Assembly: GCA_003232855.1 (NCBI GenBank) | Contig: QIKC01000321.1 | Location: 1 to 8,508 of the forward strand | Source: Verrucomicrobiales bacterium | Lineage (GTDB): Bacteria; Verrucomicrobiota; Verrucomicrobiia; Verrucomicrobiales; DEV007 | Direction: 5' to 3' | Length of the DNA stretch: 8,508 bases | In this document: positions 1 to 6,909 of the stretch, piece after piece | Layout: every line of letters begins with the position of its first letter | Position numbering within the stretch: position 1 is the first letter of the stretch | Made by a program: the position numbers and the translations under genes | Notes under the pieces: model-generated | What the model saw: the letters and a program-made list of their open reading frames with translations, nothing else | What the model was told of the DNA's origin: nothing | The model's database searches: none

Positions 1-2365
1 AGTCGGATTCGGCCTTCTGCTGGCGCTGACCCAGCTCCATAACCAGCGCGAGCTTCTCGACCAGCGGCCACCCTTCCAACGCGCCGGGATCACCCGACTC
101 CGCGAGCTTCTCGAACGCGGTCCACGCCTTTTCCCTAACGTCGTCCGAATTCGCTTCATCGAAATTCGGGGCGTCGGGCAATTTCTCGCCGGCCAGTCGC
201 GCCTCGAAGCGGCGCTTGGTGAGCTTCATCGCAGCCTCTTTGTCGAAAGCGTAAAGCTGCTGCATTGATCTTGCTTCCGCCGGGGAGTAGAAGCTCTCCA
301 TCGCCCAGATGGTCATCTCGCCCACGGTGGTGGGAGGGCTCCCGGGATAGCGGGGCGTCCCGCGCTGGTCGGTGCCGAGTTTGCGCCAAAGCGCTGAGGT
401 CTCCGGTGATAGTTCGGTCGCCGCTGCCTCATCGGCATCCGGCTCCCCGCGCGAGCGATAGTTCAAGTAGGCCACGTGCTGCATCAGGGTGGCCGAGTCC
501 TGCGCCTGCTCGCAGCCGACCGCCGTTTTGAGAAGCAGCATGACGGCCTCTTCTTTGTCCATTTCCATGAGGGACGATTCCAGAAAATCGCTAATTTCCC
601 CGATTTTGACTCGCCCGGCCTCGAGGTCGGCGAGGACGTCCCCGATATCCCGTCCCGCGACGAGGTTCTCTAGCGATTTTATCCGGCGGACGAGGTATTT
701 TTTCATGGCCTTCGCATTCCCTCTCTGCTGGGAGGCGCGGTTTTCTAGCATTTCGAACGTCGCTTTCTTATACGCGGCCAAAAACGCTTTGCCTTCCTTG
801 CCGCGTTCCTTCAGGTAGGTATGCACCAACGTGTTCTCGTAGGGGTTGTCCTCGATGCGATCGAGCAGGAAATCCTCGATGATTGTCCGCATCTCCGGGG
901 TGCCCGATTTGACTAACATGCCCATCGCGATGGACTGCTGGTTCCCGTTGCCGTCTGTGAAGTAGGTGAGCGCGATTTCCTGTGGGCTAGCCTCCTTGTG
1001 CGTCTTGTACCAAGCTGTCGCTCCCTCTTTGAGCATTTCGATCGCCGTCTGTCCGTTCTCATTCCTTTGCGCCGAACTGAACGCCTCTCTCTGCTCGTCG
1101 TTAGATGGGATCAGGGGGGCGAGCAGGGCGGCAGCGATGTCGCCGCGGGTCAGCGGGCGCCGCATGCGGGAAAACACCTGCTCTGCGGAAGGCTGGCGCG
1201 AGGAATCGTCGGAGAAGATCACGTGCCTGGAACGGGAGTAACCATCGTTGCGCATCGCGGCGATCTGGTTGCTGTCGGCGAGCAGCGGGTAGCGGTCGTC
1301 GAGCAGTGCGATCAAGAATGGCACCGCCTCCATCCCGCGCGCGGTCAACTTCCCGAACGCCCCGTCCGGGGGCGGTTCCTCCCCGGAAGGGATGACCCAT
1401 GCGGTGGGGATGCCGTTGGATTCGAAGTCGCCGGGGTCGAACTCCTCTGCCCAGGCATCGGCCAAGGCAGCAAGCTCTGGCGGGATATCCGTGCCGCGGA
1501 TGGTGGCGGGCTCCTCCCCCGTAAGCCGTGGCGCGATGCTTTCCAGCAGGGCTGCCGCGCCCGCCGCATCTCGCCAGGTCGCGCCGAAATCTGCGCCGAC
1601 TTTGCGGATCACTGTGTCGAAGGCCTTCCAGTCGCCGTCGGAAAGCAGTGCGTCGATCGCCTCGTTATACCTCGACGCGGCCATCGTCGCCAGCGCGTCT
1701 TCGATTGGTGAATCCGCCGATTCTGCGGCTCGCATGAGCTTGGCCAGTAGCCTGTTGGCGGTCTCTTCTTCCCCGTGCCGGTAGGCGTGCGCCAACAACA
1801 AAAAAGTGCGCCCGCCGCCGCTATTCTGCGAAGAACTAAAGTAGCCCTGAGCTTTCTGGGTCTCGATCTCTTTCAATTGCTTGTCGAGATGCTTCTCGAT
1901 CGATTTGAGCGTCTTCGCCAGATTGGCCTTCTTCCACTTCAGGGTCGGGGTTTGTCTGCTGCTGCCTTTTGATAGCAGGCGGGCCAGCCTGCTCAGAGGT
2001 TTGGCGGGGCTCGCACTCGCCTTCCTCATGCGGGCATCCACGAGGAGGTCGCGGGTGCCGTCGCCGCCATCGGGGAAGAGCCAGCCGACGTCGAGGAGCT
2101 TGTCACTATCGAGCGAATTGTATTCATATAACGAGACCCCGTCGCTGTCGTCGCTGTCGTCGCGGAACGTGCCGCTGCTGGTCGGAGCGACGAACTCCGT
2201 GCCTTCGGTATCGTGTAGCCCGAGTTTGGCGAGCGCTCGGATCCCCTCCCCGAATTCGGCGGGCATCTCCTCTGGAGCACTCTCGTCCTGTGCGAATGAG
2301 GGCATCATCCCCACGCCCGGAAGCATCGCTATTGCGGCTACTGCCAAGATTCCTCCCATTCGCAT
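1..2365 (-). CDS. Large secreted protein of unknown function (5' part, truncated by window edge)
   Basis: Reading the minus strand from the ATG at 2365, one frame stays open for 788 codons to the left edge, so the C-terminus is missing. A TGA at 2377-2375 lies four codons upstream, so the start must be at 2365, or at the in-frame ATG at 2359. The N-terminus looks like a signal peptide: MRMGG, then a hydrophobic stretch (ILAVAAIAMLPGVGMM), then a likely signal peptidase I site after PSFA (residue 25), before QDES. The mature part is mostly hydrophilic and probably helical, with an acidic DDSDDSD run near residue 75, a Lys-rich stretch around residues 140-160 and many Ala/Leu/Glu-rich segments. 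No transmembrane segment follows the signal peptide. I recognise no catalytic motif or family. It is probably exported to the periplasm or beyond. It is transcribed away from hsdR and shows no functional link to it. The frame is well supported; the function is unknown. Confidence 0.82.
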   Translation of the reverse strand, partial: MRMGGILAVAAIAMLPGVGMMPSFAQDESAPEEMPAEFGEGIRALAKLGLHDTEGTEFVAPTSSGTFRDDSDDSDGVSLYEYNSLDSDKLLDVGWLFPDGGDGTRDLLVDARMRKASASPAKPLSRLARLLSKGSSRQTPTLKWKKANLAKTLKSIEKHLDKQLKEIETQKAQGYFSSSQNSGGGRTFLLLAHAYRHGEEETANRLLAKLMRAAESADSPIEDALATMAASRYNEAIDALLSDGDWKAFDTVIRKVGADFGATWRDAAGAAALLESIAPRLTGEEPATIRGTDIPPELAALADAWAEEFDPGDFESNGIPTAWVIPSGEEPPPDGAFGKLTARGMEAVPFLIALLDDRYPLLADSNQIAAMRNDGYSRSRHVIFSDDSSRQPSAEQVFSRMRRPLTRGDIAAALLAPLIPSNDEQREAFSSAQRNENGQTAIEMLKEGATAWYKTHKEASPQEIALTYFTDGNGNQQSIAMGMLVKSGTPEMRTIIEDFLLDRIEDNPYENTLVHTYLKERGKEGKAFLAAYKKATFEMLENRASQQRGNAKAMKKYLVRRIKSLENLVAGRDIGDVLADLEAGRVKIGEISDFLESSLMEMDKEEAVMLLLKTAVGCEQAQDSATLMQHVAYLNYRSRGEPDADEAAATELSPETSALWRKLGTDQRGTPRYPGSPPTTVGEMTIWAMESFYSPAEARSMQQLYAFDKEAAMKLTKRRFEARLAGEKLPDAPNFDEANSDDVREKAWTAFEKLAESGDPGALEGWPLVEKLALVMELGQRQQKAESD

Positions 2366-2500
2366 ATTTATATTTCATGGCGGGAGTCAAAATACATTGA
2401 ATCTCGCACAGGGTAAAATCGTAGGGGTGGATGTGGCGTTCGAAAAGAAAAATGGTTCTAAATTTTTGCCAAAGTTCCCGCTCGCGGAGGCTTTGTTTTG

Positions 2501-2573
2501 CCCGCGAATGGACGCGAATGATCGCGAATTTTTGAGAGGGGAGGGGGAGGTTGCCCGCGAAGGGCGCGAAGGT
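2501..2573. repeat. CGCGAA-type 10-bp tandem repeats
   Basis: Positions 2501-2530 are three 10-bp units (cccgcgaatg, gacgcgaatg, atcgcgaatt) sharing a CGCGAAT core. A second, shorter run with the same period lies at 2554-2573 (cccgcgaagg, gcgcgaaggt). The two runs are separated by a purine-rich GAGAGGGGAGGGGGAGG stretch, and each is followed by a T-run. The period is close to one DNA helical turn, so all cores in a run would face the same side of the helix. Such short repeats between genes are, from memory, common in some verrucomicrobial genomes; their function here is unknown. Confidence 0.6.
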
Positions 2574-2577
2574 TTTT

Positions 2578-2611
2578 GGAGGCTGCCGCCTCCTCGGAGG
2601 GGAGGCTGCCG
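2578..2611. repeat. GC-rich palindrome with direct repeat
   Basis: GGAGGC at 2578-2583 pairs perfectly with GCCTCC at 2588-2593 across a 4-nt TGCC loop. The 11-mer GGAGGCTGCCG occurs at 2578-2588 and again at 2601-2611. The T-run lies before the stem on the plus strand and becomes an A-run after it on the minus strand, so this is not a standard intrinsic terminator in either direction. It may be part of a dispersed intergenic repeat. Confidence 0.5.
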
Positions 2612-2709
2612 TCGGACTCGCAGCTCATTACAAGACCCGCGCACCTCGGAAGGCGTATTTTCACTTGGCTATCTCCGCGCCATTCCGCTACCTATCTCAC
2701 TCAGTCCCG

Positions 2710-5496
2710 ATGCCCACAGTCAACCAGAATCCCGAACAAGTCGCGCGCGACCGCATCGATGCGCAGCTCACCGCAGCGGGCTGGGCTGTGCAGGATAAAA
2801 CGACCATCGACCTCAACGAGGGCGCGGGGCAGGCGATCCGCGAATACACCACCGACACCGGCCCCGCCGACTACGTGCTCTTCATCGACAAGAAACCCGT
2901 CGGTGTCATCGAGGCGAAGAAAGAGACCCTCGGGCACAATATCACTGTCGCAGAAGATCAGACCGCCGACTACGCCGCCGCCGAACTCAAATGGGTGCAG
3001 AACACCGGCATCCCTCTCCCCTTCCTCTACGAGGCCACTGGCGTCCTCACCCGCTTCACCGACCAGCGCGATCCGAAGCCCCGCTCGCGCGAAATATTCT
3101 CCTTCCACCGCCCTGAAACCCTGCGCGAATTTCTCTCGCAGGAAAAATCCCTGCGCGGCCGCCTCCACGATCTCCCCGCCCTCGACCCCGCCGGACTCAG
3201 GGACTGCCAGGTCACCGCCATCACCGCGCTGGAAAAATCGTTCAAGATGGCCAAACCGCGCGCCCTCGTGCAGATGGCCACCGGCGCCGGCAAAACCTTC
3301 GCCGCCATCACCTCCATCTACCGCCTGCTCAAATTTGCCAAAGCCAAGCGCATCCTCTTCCTCGTCGATACCCGCAACCTCGGCGAGCAGGCCGAGCAGG
3401 AGTTCCTCGCCTACACCCCCTCCGACGACAACCGCAAGTTCACCGAACTCTACTCCGTCCAGCGCCTCAACTCCTCCCACGTCCCGACCGATGCCCAGGT
3501 CTGCATCTCCACCATCCAGCGGATGTATTCCATCCTCCAGGGCAAGGAACTCGACGCCTCCGCCGAGGACGAAAACCCCGCCGAGCGCGGCACCGACCGC
3601 AAACGCGAGCCGCTCCCGGTCGCCTATAACGAAAAGGTTCCCATCGAACACTTCGATCTCATCGTCATCGACGAGTGCCACCGCTCCATCTACAACCTCT
3701 GGCGGCAGGTGCTCGACTACTTCGACAGCTTCCTCGTCGGCCTCACCGCCACCCCCGACTCGCGCACCTACGGCTTCTTCAACCAGAACGTCGTCTCCGA
3801 ATACACCCACGAGGACGCCGTCGCCGATGGCGTCAACGTCCAGGGAGAGATCTATCTCATCGAAACCGAGGTCTCCAAGGACGGCGGCACCGTGCTCAAG
3901 GGGCGGGTGGAAAAACGCGAGAAACTCACCCGCCGTCAGCTCTGGGAACAACAGGACGAGGACGAAAAATACTCCGCCAGAAAACTCGACCGTGACATCG
4001 TCAACAAATCCCAGATCCGCACCGTCATAAAAACCTTCCGCGACAAGCTCCCCGAGATCTTCCCCGGCCGCGACGACGAGGACGGCGACTACGAAGTTCC
4101 CAAAACGCTCATCTTCGCCAAGACCGATTCCCACGCCGACGACATCATCAACATCGTCCGCGACGAGTTCGGCGAGGGCAATCAGTTCTGCAAAAAGCTC
4201 ACCTACAAGACCGAGGAAGATCCCAAGTCCGTCCTCCAGCAGTTTCGCAACGACTACCACCCGCGCATCGCCGTCACCGTCGATATGATCGCCACCGGCA
4301 CCGACGTCAAACCGCTCGAATGCCTGCTCTTCATGCGCGACGTGAAATCCCGCGGCTACTTCGAGCAAATGAAAGGCCGCGGCACCCGCACCCTCGATCT
4401 CGACGGCATGCGCAAAACCAACCGCACCGCTCGCACCGCCAAAACCCACTACGTCATCGTCGATGCCATCGGCGTCACCAAGTCGCTCAAGACCGCCAGC
4501 CGCCCGCCCATCACCCGCCCCTCCGTCGCCTTCAAAGACCTCGCCATGGAGGTCGTCATGGGTGCCACCGATGCCGACACCATCTCATCCCTCGCCGGAC
4601 GCCTCGCCCGCATCGACCGCCAGCTCACCGAAGAGCAGAAACAAACCATCACCAAAAAACTCGGCGGCACCTCCCTGGGTGGACTCACCAAAGACCTGTT
4701 CCACGCCATCGACGGCGAAACCATCGAACAAAAAGCCCTCGAGATCGCCGGCCAAAAAGAAGGCACCGACCCCGGCGATTCCGCCCGCGAAAAAGCCCAG
4801 CAGCAACTCGTCGCCACCGCCGCCACTCCGCTCACCGGCGCCGCTGTGAAACTCATCGTCGAGACCTGCACCGCCAACCTTCAGACCCTCGACGAAGACA
4901 CCCTCGACGTCCTCATCCGCGCCGAGTGGGATGCCGACGCCCGCGAGCGCTCCGCCGATTTCGTCAGCGAGTTCGAGACTTTCTGCCTCGACCACCAGAA
5001 TCAGCTCGACGCCCTCACCCTTTACTACCAACAGCCGCAACGCCGCTGCGAGGTTACCCTCGCCCAGATCAAAGACCTGCTCGCCGCCCTCAAGGCCAAT
5101 GCCCCGCGCCTCGCCCCGCTGCGCGTCTGGGAAGCCTATGTCCAGATCGACCAACTGCCCGACACCGCAAAGCCCCTCACCGAACTCACCGCCCTAGTCG
5201 CCCTGGTCCGCCGCGCCTGTGGCATCGATGAAAAGTTGACCCCCTTCAACGACACCGTGCGCCGCAACTACCGCGACTGGATCGTCCAAAAAAACATCGG
5301 CCAGCCCTTCACCGAAACCCAGCTCAACTGGCTAAAACTCATCCGCGACCACATCACCACCTCCTTCCGCTTCGAACGCGACGACCTCGAATATTCACCC
5401 TTCGATGCCCAAGGCGGACTGGGGAAAATGCACCAGCTGTTCGGCCAGCAGATGGATGCGCTGATTGAAGAAGCGAATCGAGAGCTGACCGCTTGA
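2710..5496 (+). CDS. hsdR: Type I restriction endonuclease subunit R (EcoEI-like)
   Basis: HsdR is the motor and nuclease subunit of a type I restriction-modification complex: it translocates DNA using ATP and cuts at a distance from the unmodified site. The start is set at ATG 2710 (MPTVNQNPEQVARDRID), giving 928 residues, a normal length; no clear Shine-Dalgarno precedes it. The N-terminal nuclease domain shows a PD-(D/E)xK pattern, D54 in ADYVLF and E68-A-K70 in VIEAKK. The SF2 helicase core follows: Walker A QMATGAGKT (188-196), DECH box (321-324), LTATP (345-349), TLIFAKT (466-472), DMIATGTDV (525-533) and QMKGRGTR (553-560). The segment leading into IDECHRSIYNLW is characteristic of EcoEI-type HsdR. 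The C-terminal third (about 720-925) is helical and fits the EcoEI R C-terminal domain that contacts the methyltransferase. All key residues are present, so it should be functional if HsdM exists. The TA pair starts 36 nt downstream. Confidence 0.96.
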   Translation: MPTVNQNPEQVARDRIDAQLTAAGWAVQDKTTIDLNEGAGQAIREYTTDTGPADYVLFIDKKPVGVIEAKKETLGHNITVAEDQTADYAAAELKWVQNTGIPLPFLYEATGVLTRFTDQRDPKPRSREIFSFHRPETLREFLSQEKSLRGRLHDLPALDPAGLRDCQVTAITALEKSFKMAKPRALVQMATGAGKTFAAITSIYRLLKFAKAKRILFLVDTRNLGEQAEQEFLAYTPSDDNRKFTELYSVQRLNSSHVPTDAQVCISTIQRMYSILQGKELDASAEDENPAERGTDRKREPLPVAYNEKVPIEHFDLIVIDECHRSIYNLWRQVLDYFDSFLVGLTATPDSRTYGFFNQNVVSEYTHEDAVADGVNVQGEIYLIETEVSKDGGTVLKGRVEKREKLTRRQLWEQQDEDEKYSARKLDRDIVNKSQIRTVIKTFRDKLPEIFPGRDDEDGDYEVPKTLIFAKTDSHADDIINIVRDEFGEGNQFCKKLTYKTEEDPKSVLQQFRNDYHPRIAVTVDMIATGTDVKPLECLLFMRDVKSRGYFEQMKGRGTRTLDLDGMRKTNRTARTAKTHYVIVDAIGVTKSLKTASRPPITRPSVAFKDLAMEVVMGATDADTISSLAGRLARIDRQLTEEQKQTITKKLGGTSLGGLTKDLFHAIDGETIEQKALEIAGQKEGTDPGDSAREKAQQQLVATAATPLTGAAVKLIVETCTANLQTLDEDTLDVLIRAEWDADARERSADFVSEFETFCLDHQNQLDALTLYYQQPQRRCEVTLAQIKDLLAALKANAPRLAPLRVWEAYVQIDQLPDTAKPLTELTALVALVRRACGIDEKLTPFNDTVRRNYRDWIVQKNIGQPFTETQLNWLKLIRDHITTSFRFERDDLEYSPFDAQGGLGKMHQLFGQQMDALIEEANRELTA

Positions 5497-5502
5497 AAAC
5501 TA

Positions 5503-5518
5503 GATAGCCAGTGCTATC
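5503..5518. promoter_or_regulatory. Candidate operator of the toxin-antitoxin operon
   Basis: A perfect inverted repeat, GATAGC-cagt-GCTATC, lies in the short gap between the hsdR stop and the antitoxin start. A near-direct repeat, GTGCTATC then GTGCTAC (5511-5525), overlaps its right half. Ribbon-helix-helix antitoxins usually repress their own operon by binding short palindromes at this position, so this is a plausible autoregulatory site. I saw no strong -10/-35 pair, so whether a separate promoter exists here is uncertain. Confidence 0.45.
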
Positions 5519-5532
5519 GTGCTACACGAGCG

Positions 5533-5769
5533 ATGAATGTGACCCTTAAACTCCCAGACGATCTCTGCAACGAAGTGCGCCACCGTGCCGTCGCCCAATC
5601 GAAGTCCCTCTCCCAGTGGGTGGCCGATCTGCTCCAACAGGAAGTCGCCCGAAACCACCCCGAACGTAAATCATTGCTCGAGCGTCTCGGGGATCCGGCG
5701 ACGGCAGCTCGCGACTTCGAACTGCCGGATCGCCAGCAAGAAAAAGAAAGACCGGTCGCATTTCCGTGA
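5533..5769 (+). CDS. Ribbon-helix-helix antitoxin of a PIN-domain toxin-antitoxin pair
   Basis: This 78-residue protein begins with a short strand and two helices (NVTLKLPDDLCNEVRHRA, then SKSLSQWVADLLQQEV), the pattern of CopG/Arc-type ribbon-helix-helix DNA-binding dimers. The C-terminal tail is charged and contains FELPDRQQEKERP, resembling the extended region by which VapB/FitA-like antitoxins wrap and block the PIN toxin. Its stop codon overlaps the toxin start by 4 nt (GTGA), the usual translational coupling. The expected role is neutralising the toxin and repressing the operon through the palindrome just upstream. The ribosome binding site is weak. The family assignment rests mainly on size, N-terminal pattern and pairing with the toxin, which together are convincing. 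Confidence 0.85.
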   Translation: MNVTLKLPDDLCNEVRHRAVAQSKSLSQWVADLLQQEVARNHPERKSLLERLGDPATAARDFELPDRQQEKERPVAFP

Positions 5770-6191
5770 GCGCCTTCCTCCTCGACACCGTCACCGTATC
5801 GGAATTCCGCAAAATCGACCGCATCGATCCGCGAGTCCGTGACTGGCAGAGCGACCACGTCGGCGACCAGATGTGGCTGAGCGTCATCACCCCGTTGGAG
5901 ATACGCCAGGGCATCCACCAGGTGCGCCGCCGGGATCCCGCGTTCGCCGACAAACTGGAGTCCTGGTTGACCAACACCGTCGTGCCAGAATTTCGCCACC
6001 GCCTCCTAGGGGTCGATTTGCACACCGCCCTCCACGCGGCCGAATTCCGCGCCCTCCACGGCCTCTGCCCCAACGACTCCCTCATCGCCGCCACCGCCAA
6101 AGTCCACGGCCTCACGATCGTCACCCGCAACGTCGCCCACTTCGCACCCTGCGGAGTCTCCGTCTTCAATCCGTGGGAATACACTGCATGA
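5766..6191 (+). CDS. PIN-domain ribonuclease toxin (VapC/FitB-like)
   Basis: This 141-residue protein spans a full single PIN domain, the metal-dependent RNase fold of VapC-type toxins, which usually cleave tRNA or rRNA when the antitoxin is lost. The start is a GTG at 5766, inside the end of the antitoxin gene. The acidic site is visible: D7 in FLLDT, E45 in SVITPLEIRQGI, D104 in PNDSLIAATA, then TRN (120-122) in LTIVTRNVAHF. The NDSLIAATA and VTRNVAHF blocks closely match FitB/VapC proteins. One deviation: most relatives have Asn after LLDT, while this protein has Val (LLDTVTVSEF). The C-terminus VFNPWEY is also typical. The frame is intact, so the toxin is probably active. It forms a two-gene operon with the antitoxin and sits between hsdR and hsdS, consistent with stabilising the island. 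Confidence 0.9.
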   Translation: MSAFLLDTVTVSEFRKIDRIDPRVRDWQSDHVGDQMWLSVITPLEIRQGIHQVRRRDPAFADKLESWLTNTVVPEFRHRLLGVDLHTALHAAEFRALHGLCPNDSLIAATAKVHGLTIVTRNVAHFAPCGVSVFNPWEYTA

Positions 6192-6215
6192 ACCGCAACA
6201 CTCGAATCATTCCCA

Positions 6216-6272
6216 TCCGTGAAATCTGTGGTTAAGAATTTTTTGACCACAGATTGCACAGAATGCACAGAT
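6216..6272. repeat. Palindromic intergenic repeat, left copy
   Basis: The left arm 6216-6232 (TCCGTGAAATCTGTGGT) and right arm 6246-6262 are inverted copies, 15 of 17 positions pairing, with the innermost 10 bp perfect and a 13-nt AT-rich loop (6233-6245). The right arm continues with GCACAGAATGCACAGAT. Positions 6246-6272 recur with two differences at 6819-6845, on the other side of the GxxExxY gene. The structure starts about 25 nt after the toxin stop, so as RNA it could act as a weak 3' end, but the stem is not GC-rich and the T-run is in the loop. Confidence 0.75.
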
Positions 6273-6360
6273 ATTTTAAGAGGAAGAAAATGAAATCCCA
6301 TCGGAATCCAAGCAGCCATCGACCACCCGAAAAACCAGATCAAAAATTTCTCATCCTCCT

Positions 6361-6391
6361 ATCTGTGCCCATCCGTGAAATCTGTGGTTAA
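6361..6391. repeat. Half copy of the palindromic repeat upstream of the GxxExxY gene
   Basis: Positions 6368-6391 (starting CCCATCCGTG, ending TGTGGTTAA) are identical over 24 nt to 6212-6235. The whole arm 6361-6388 is also inverted relative to 6246-6272, so these two could pair into a long imperfect stem enclosing about 88 nt. A further fragment, ATCCGTGGTTTA, follows at 6397-6408, ending 3 nt before the GxxExxY start codon. The arm therefore forms part of the 5' leader of that gene. Confidence 0.7.
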
Positions 6392-6411
6392 AAAATATCC
6401 GTGGTTTAATA

Positions 6412-6771
6412 ATGAACGCTGACCTCACCCAATCCATCATCGGTGCCGCCTACACCGTCCTCAATACGCTCAAGCCCGGTCTCGATGAGAAACTTTACGA
6501 GCGCGCGCTCACCATCGAACTCTGCAAACAAGGCCTCTCCGTGGAGTCCCAAAAATCATTCGAGGTCCACTACGACGGCCAGCTCATCGGAACCCTCATC
6601 CCCGACCTCATCGTCGATGGCTCAGTCATCGTCGATACCAAGGTCGCCACCGCCTTCAACGACTCCCACCTCGCACAAATGCTCGGATACCTCAATATCA
6701 CCGGACTCAAAACCGCCCTGCTGCTGAACTTCAAATACGCCAAACTCGGCATCAAACGTGTCTCGAACTGA
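6412..6771 (+). CDS. GxxExxY family protein (PD-(D/E)xK nuclease-like)
   Basis: A complete 119-residue protein matching the GxxExxY family: the signature is GLDEKLY (G23, E26, Y29), followed by ERAL, then PDLIVDGSVIVDTK (64-77) and QMLGYLNITGLKTALLLNF (89-107). The D65...D75-x-K77 arrangement, with E26 upstream, fits a small PD-(D/E)xK nuclease-type fold. Relatives usually have Glu in the ExK position, whereas this copy has Asp (DTK), which is still acidic. The family's biological role is not established; members are common in environmental bacteria, often as dispersed, repeat-associated single genes. The start is ATG 6412, directly after the repeat arm; no Shine-Dalgarno is visible, as the repeat occupies that space. 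It is 220 nt after the toxin stop and is framed on both sides by palindromic repeats, so it may be an independent unit placed inside the restriction locus rather than part of it. Confidence 0.9.
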   Translation: MNADLTQSIIGAAYTVLNTLKPGLDEKLYERALTIELCKQGLSVESQKSFEVHYDGQLIGTLIPDLIVDGSVIVDTKVATAFNDSHLAQMLGYLNITGLKTALLLNFKYAKLGIKRVSN

Positions 6772-6790
6772 ATACATAGACCTTCTTTAT

Positions 6791-6845
6791 TCCGTGCTCT
6801 CTGTGGTCAGAATTTTTAACCACGGATTGCACAGAATGCACGGAT
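6791..6845. repeat. Palindromic intergenic repeat, right copy
   Basis: The left arm 6791-6807 (TCCGTGCTCTCTGTGGT) and right arm 6819-6835 are inverted, 13 of 17 positions pairing, around an 11-nt AT-rich loop. Positions 6819-6845 match 6246-6272 with two differences, and similarity continues weakly into an AAGAGGA-GAAA stretch. The repeat begins 19 nt after the GxxExxY stop and is in the same orientation as the left copy, so the gene lies between direct copies of one palindromic unit. It may also help end the GxxExxY transcript. Confidence 0.75.
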
Positions 6846-6909
6846 TTGAAGAGGATGAAATGGGTGGGGTGATGGATGAAATTAGCTGGAGGGAGTTAGC
6901 TTAAAACGC

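Larger units (their letters stand above)
2366..2709. other. Divergent intergenic region with repeats
   Basis: This 344-bp gap separates the minus-strand secreted-protein gene from plus-strand hsdR and must hold promoters for both. I could not pick convincing -35/-10 pairs. The half near the secreted-protein gene (about 2366-2480) is AT-richer and is the likelier promoter area for that gene. The hsdR-proximal half is GC-rich and carries the two repeat families listed separately. The hsdR frame stays open back to a TTG at 2551, but that extension reads through the repeats and resembles no HsdR N-terminus, so I treat it as non-coding. Confidence 0.6.

Noticed and set aside
998..1711. Plus-strand open frames across 265-2800, including a 237-codon and a 305-codon frame
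   Set aside because: They lie opposite the continuous 788-codon minus-strand frame that begins with a signal peptide; their translations are Arg/Ser/Pro-rich and look like shadows.
2124..2390. Minus-strand 88-codon frame starting MTPAMKYKY, in another frame at the start of the secreted-protein gene
   Set aside because: After the first residues it becomes Arg/Ser-rich low-quality sequence, whereas the frame from 2365 gives a proper signal peptide and continues to the window edge. A frameshift was considered but is not needed.
2551..2709. N-terminal extension of hsdR to a TTG at 2551
   Set aside because: The added 53 residues are read through the intergenic repeats and do not resemble an HsdR N-terminus; ATG 2710 gives the normal beginning.
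2701..4449. Long open frame (582 codons) on the minus strand opposite hsdR
   Set aside because: It is antisense to the motif-rich part of hsdR. Its Gly/Val/Glu-heavy composition is what high-GC codon bias produces on the opposite strand, and no domain is recognisable.
6188..6235. 15-codon frame MNRNTRIIPIREICG after the toxin
   Set aside because: It is generated by the palindromic repeat arm and has no ribosome binding site or conservation argument.
6223..6255. Intrinsic terminator after the toxin gene
   Set aside because: The 10-bp stem is perfect but AT-rich, and its T-run is in the loop rather than after the stem, so it is only a weak candidate.
5546..6343. 265-codon minus-strand frame opposite the TA genes
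   Set aside because: It overlaps two well-recognised plus-strand genes and the repeats, and resembles no known protein.
6212..6391. CRISPR-like array from the repeated CCGTGAAATCTGTGG arms
   Set aside because: There are only a few copies, in mixed orientation and with irregular spacing. They are palindromic repeat arms, not repeat-spacer units, and no cas gene is present.
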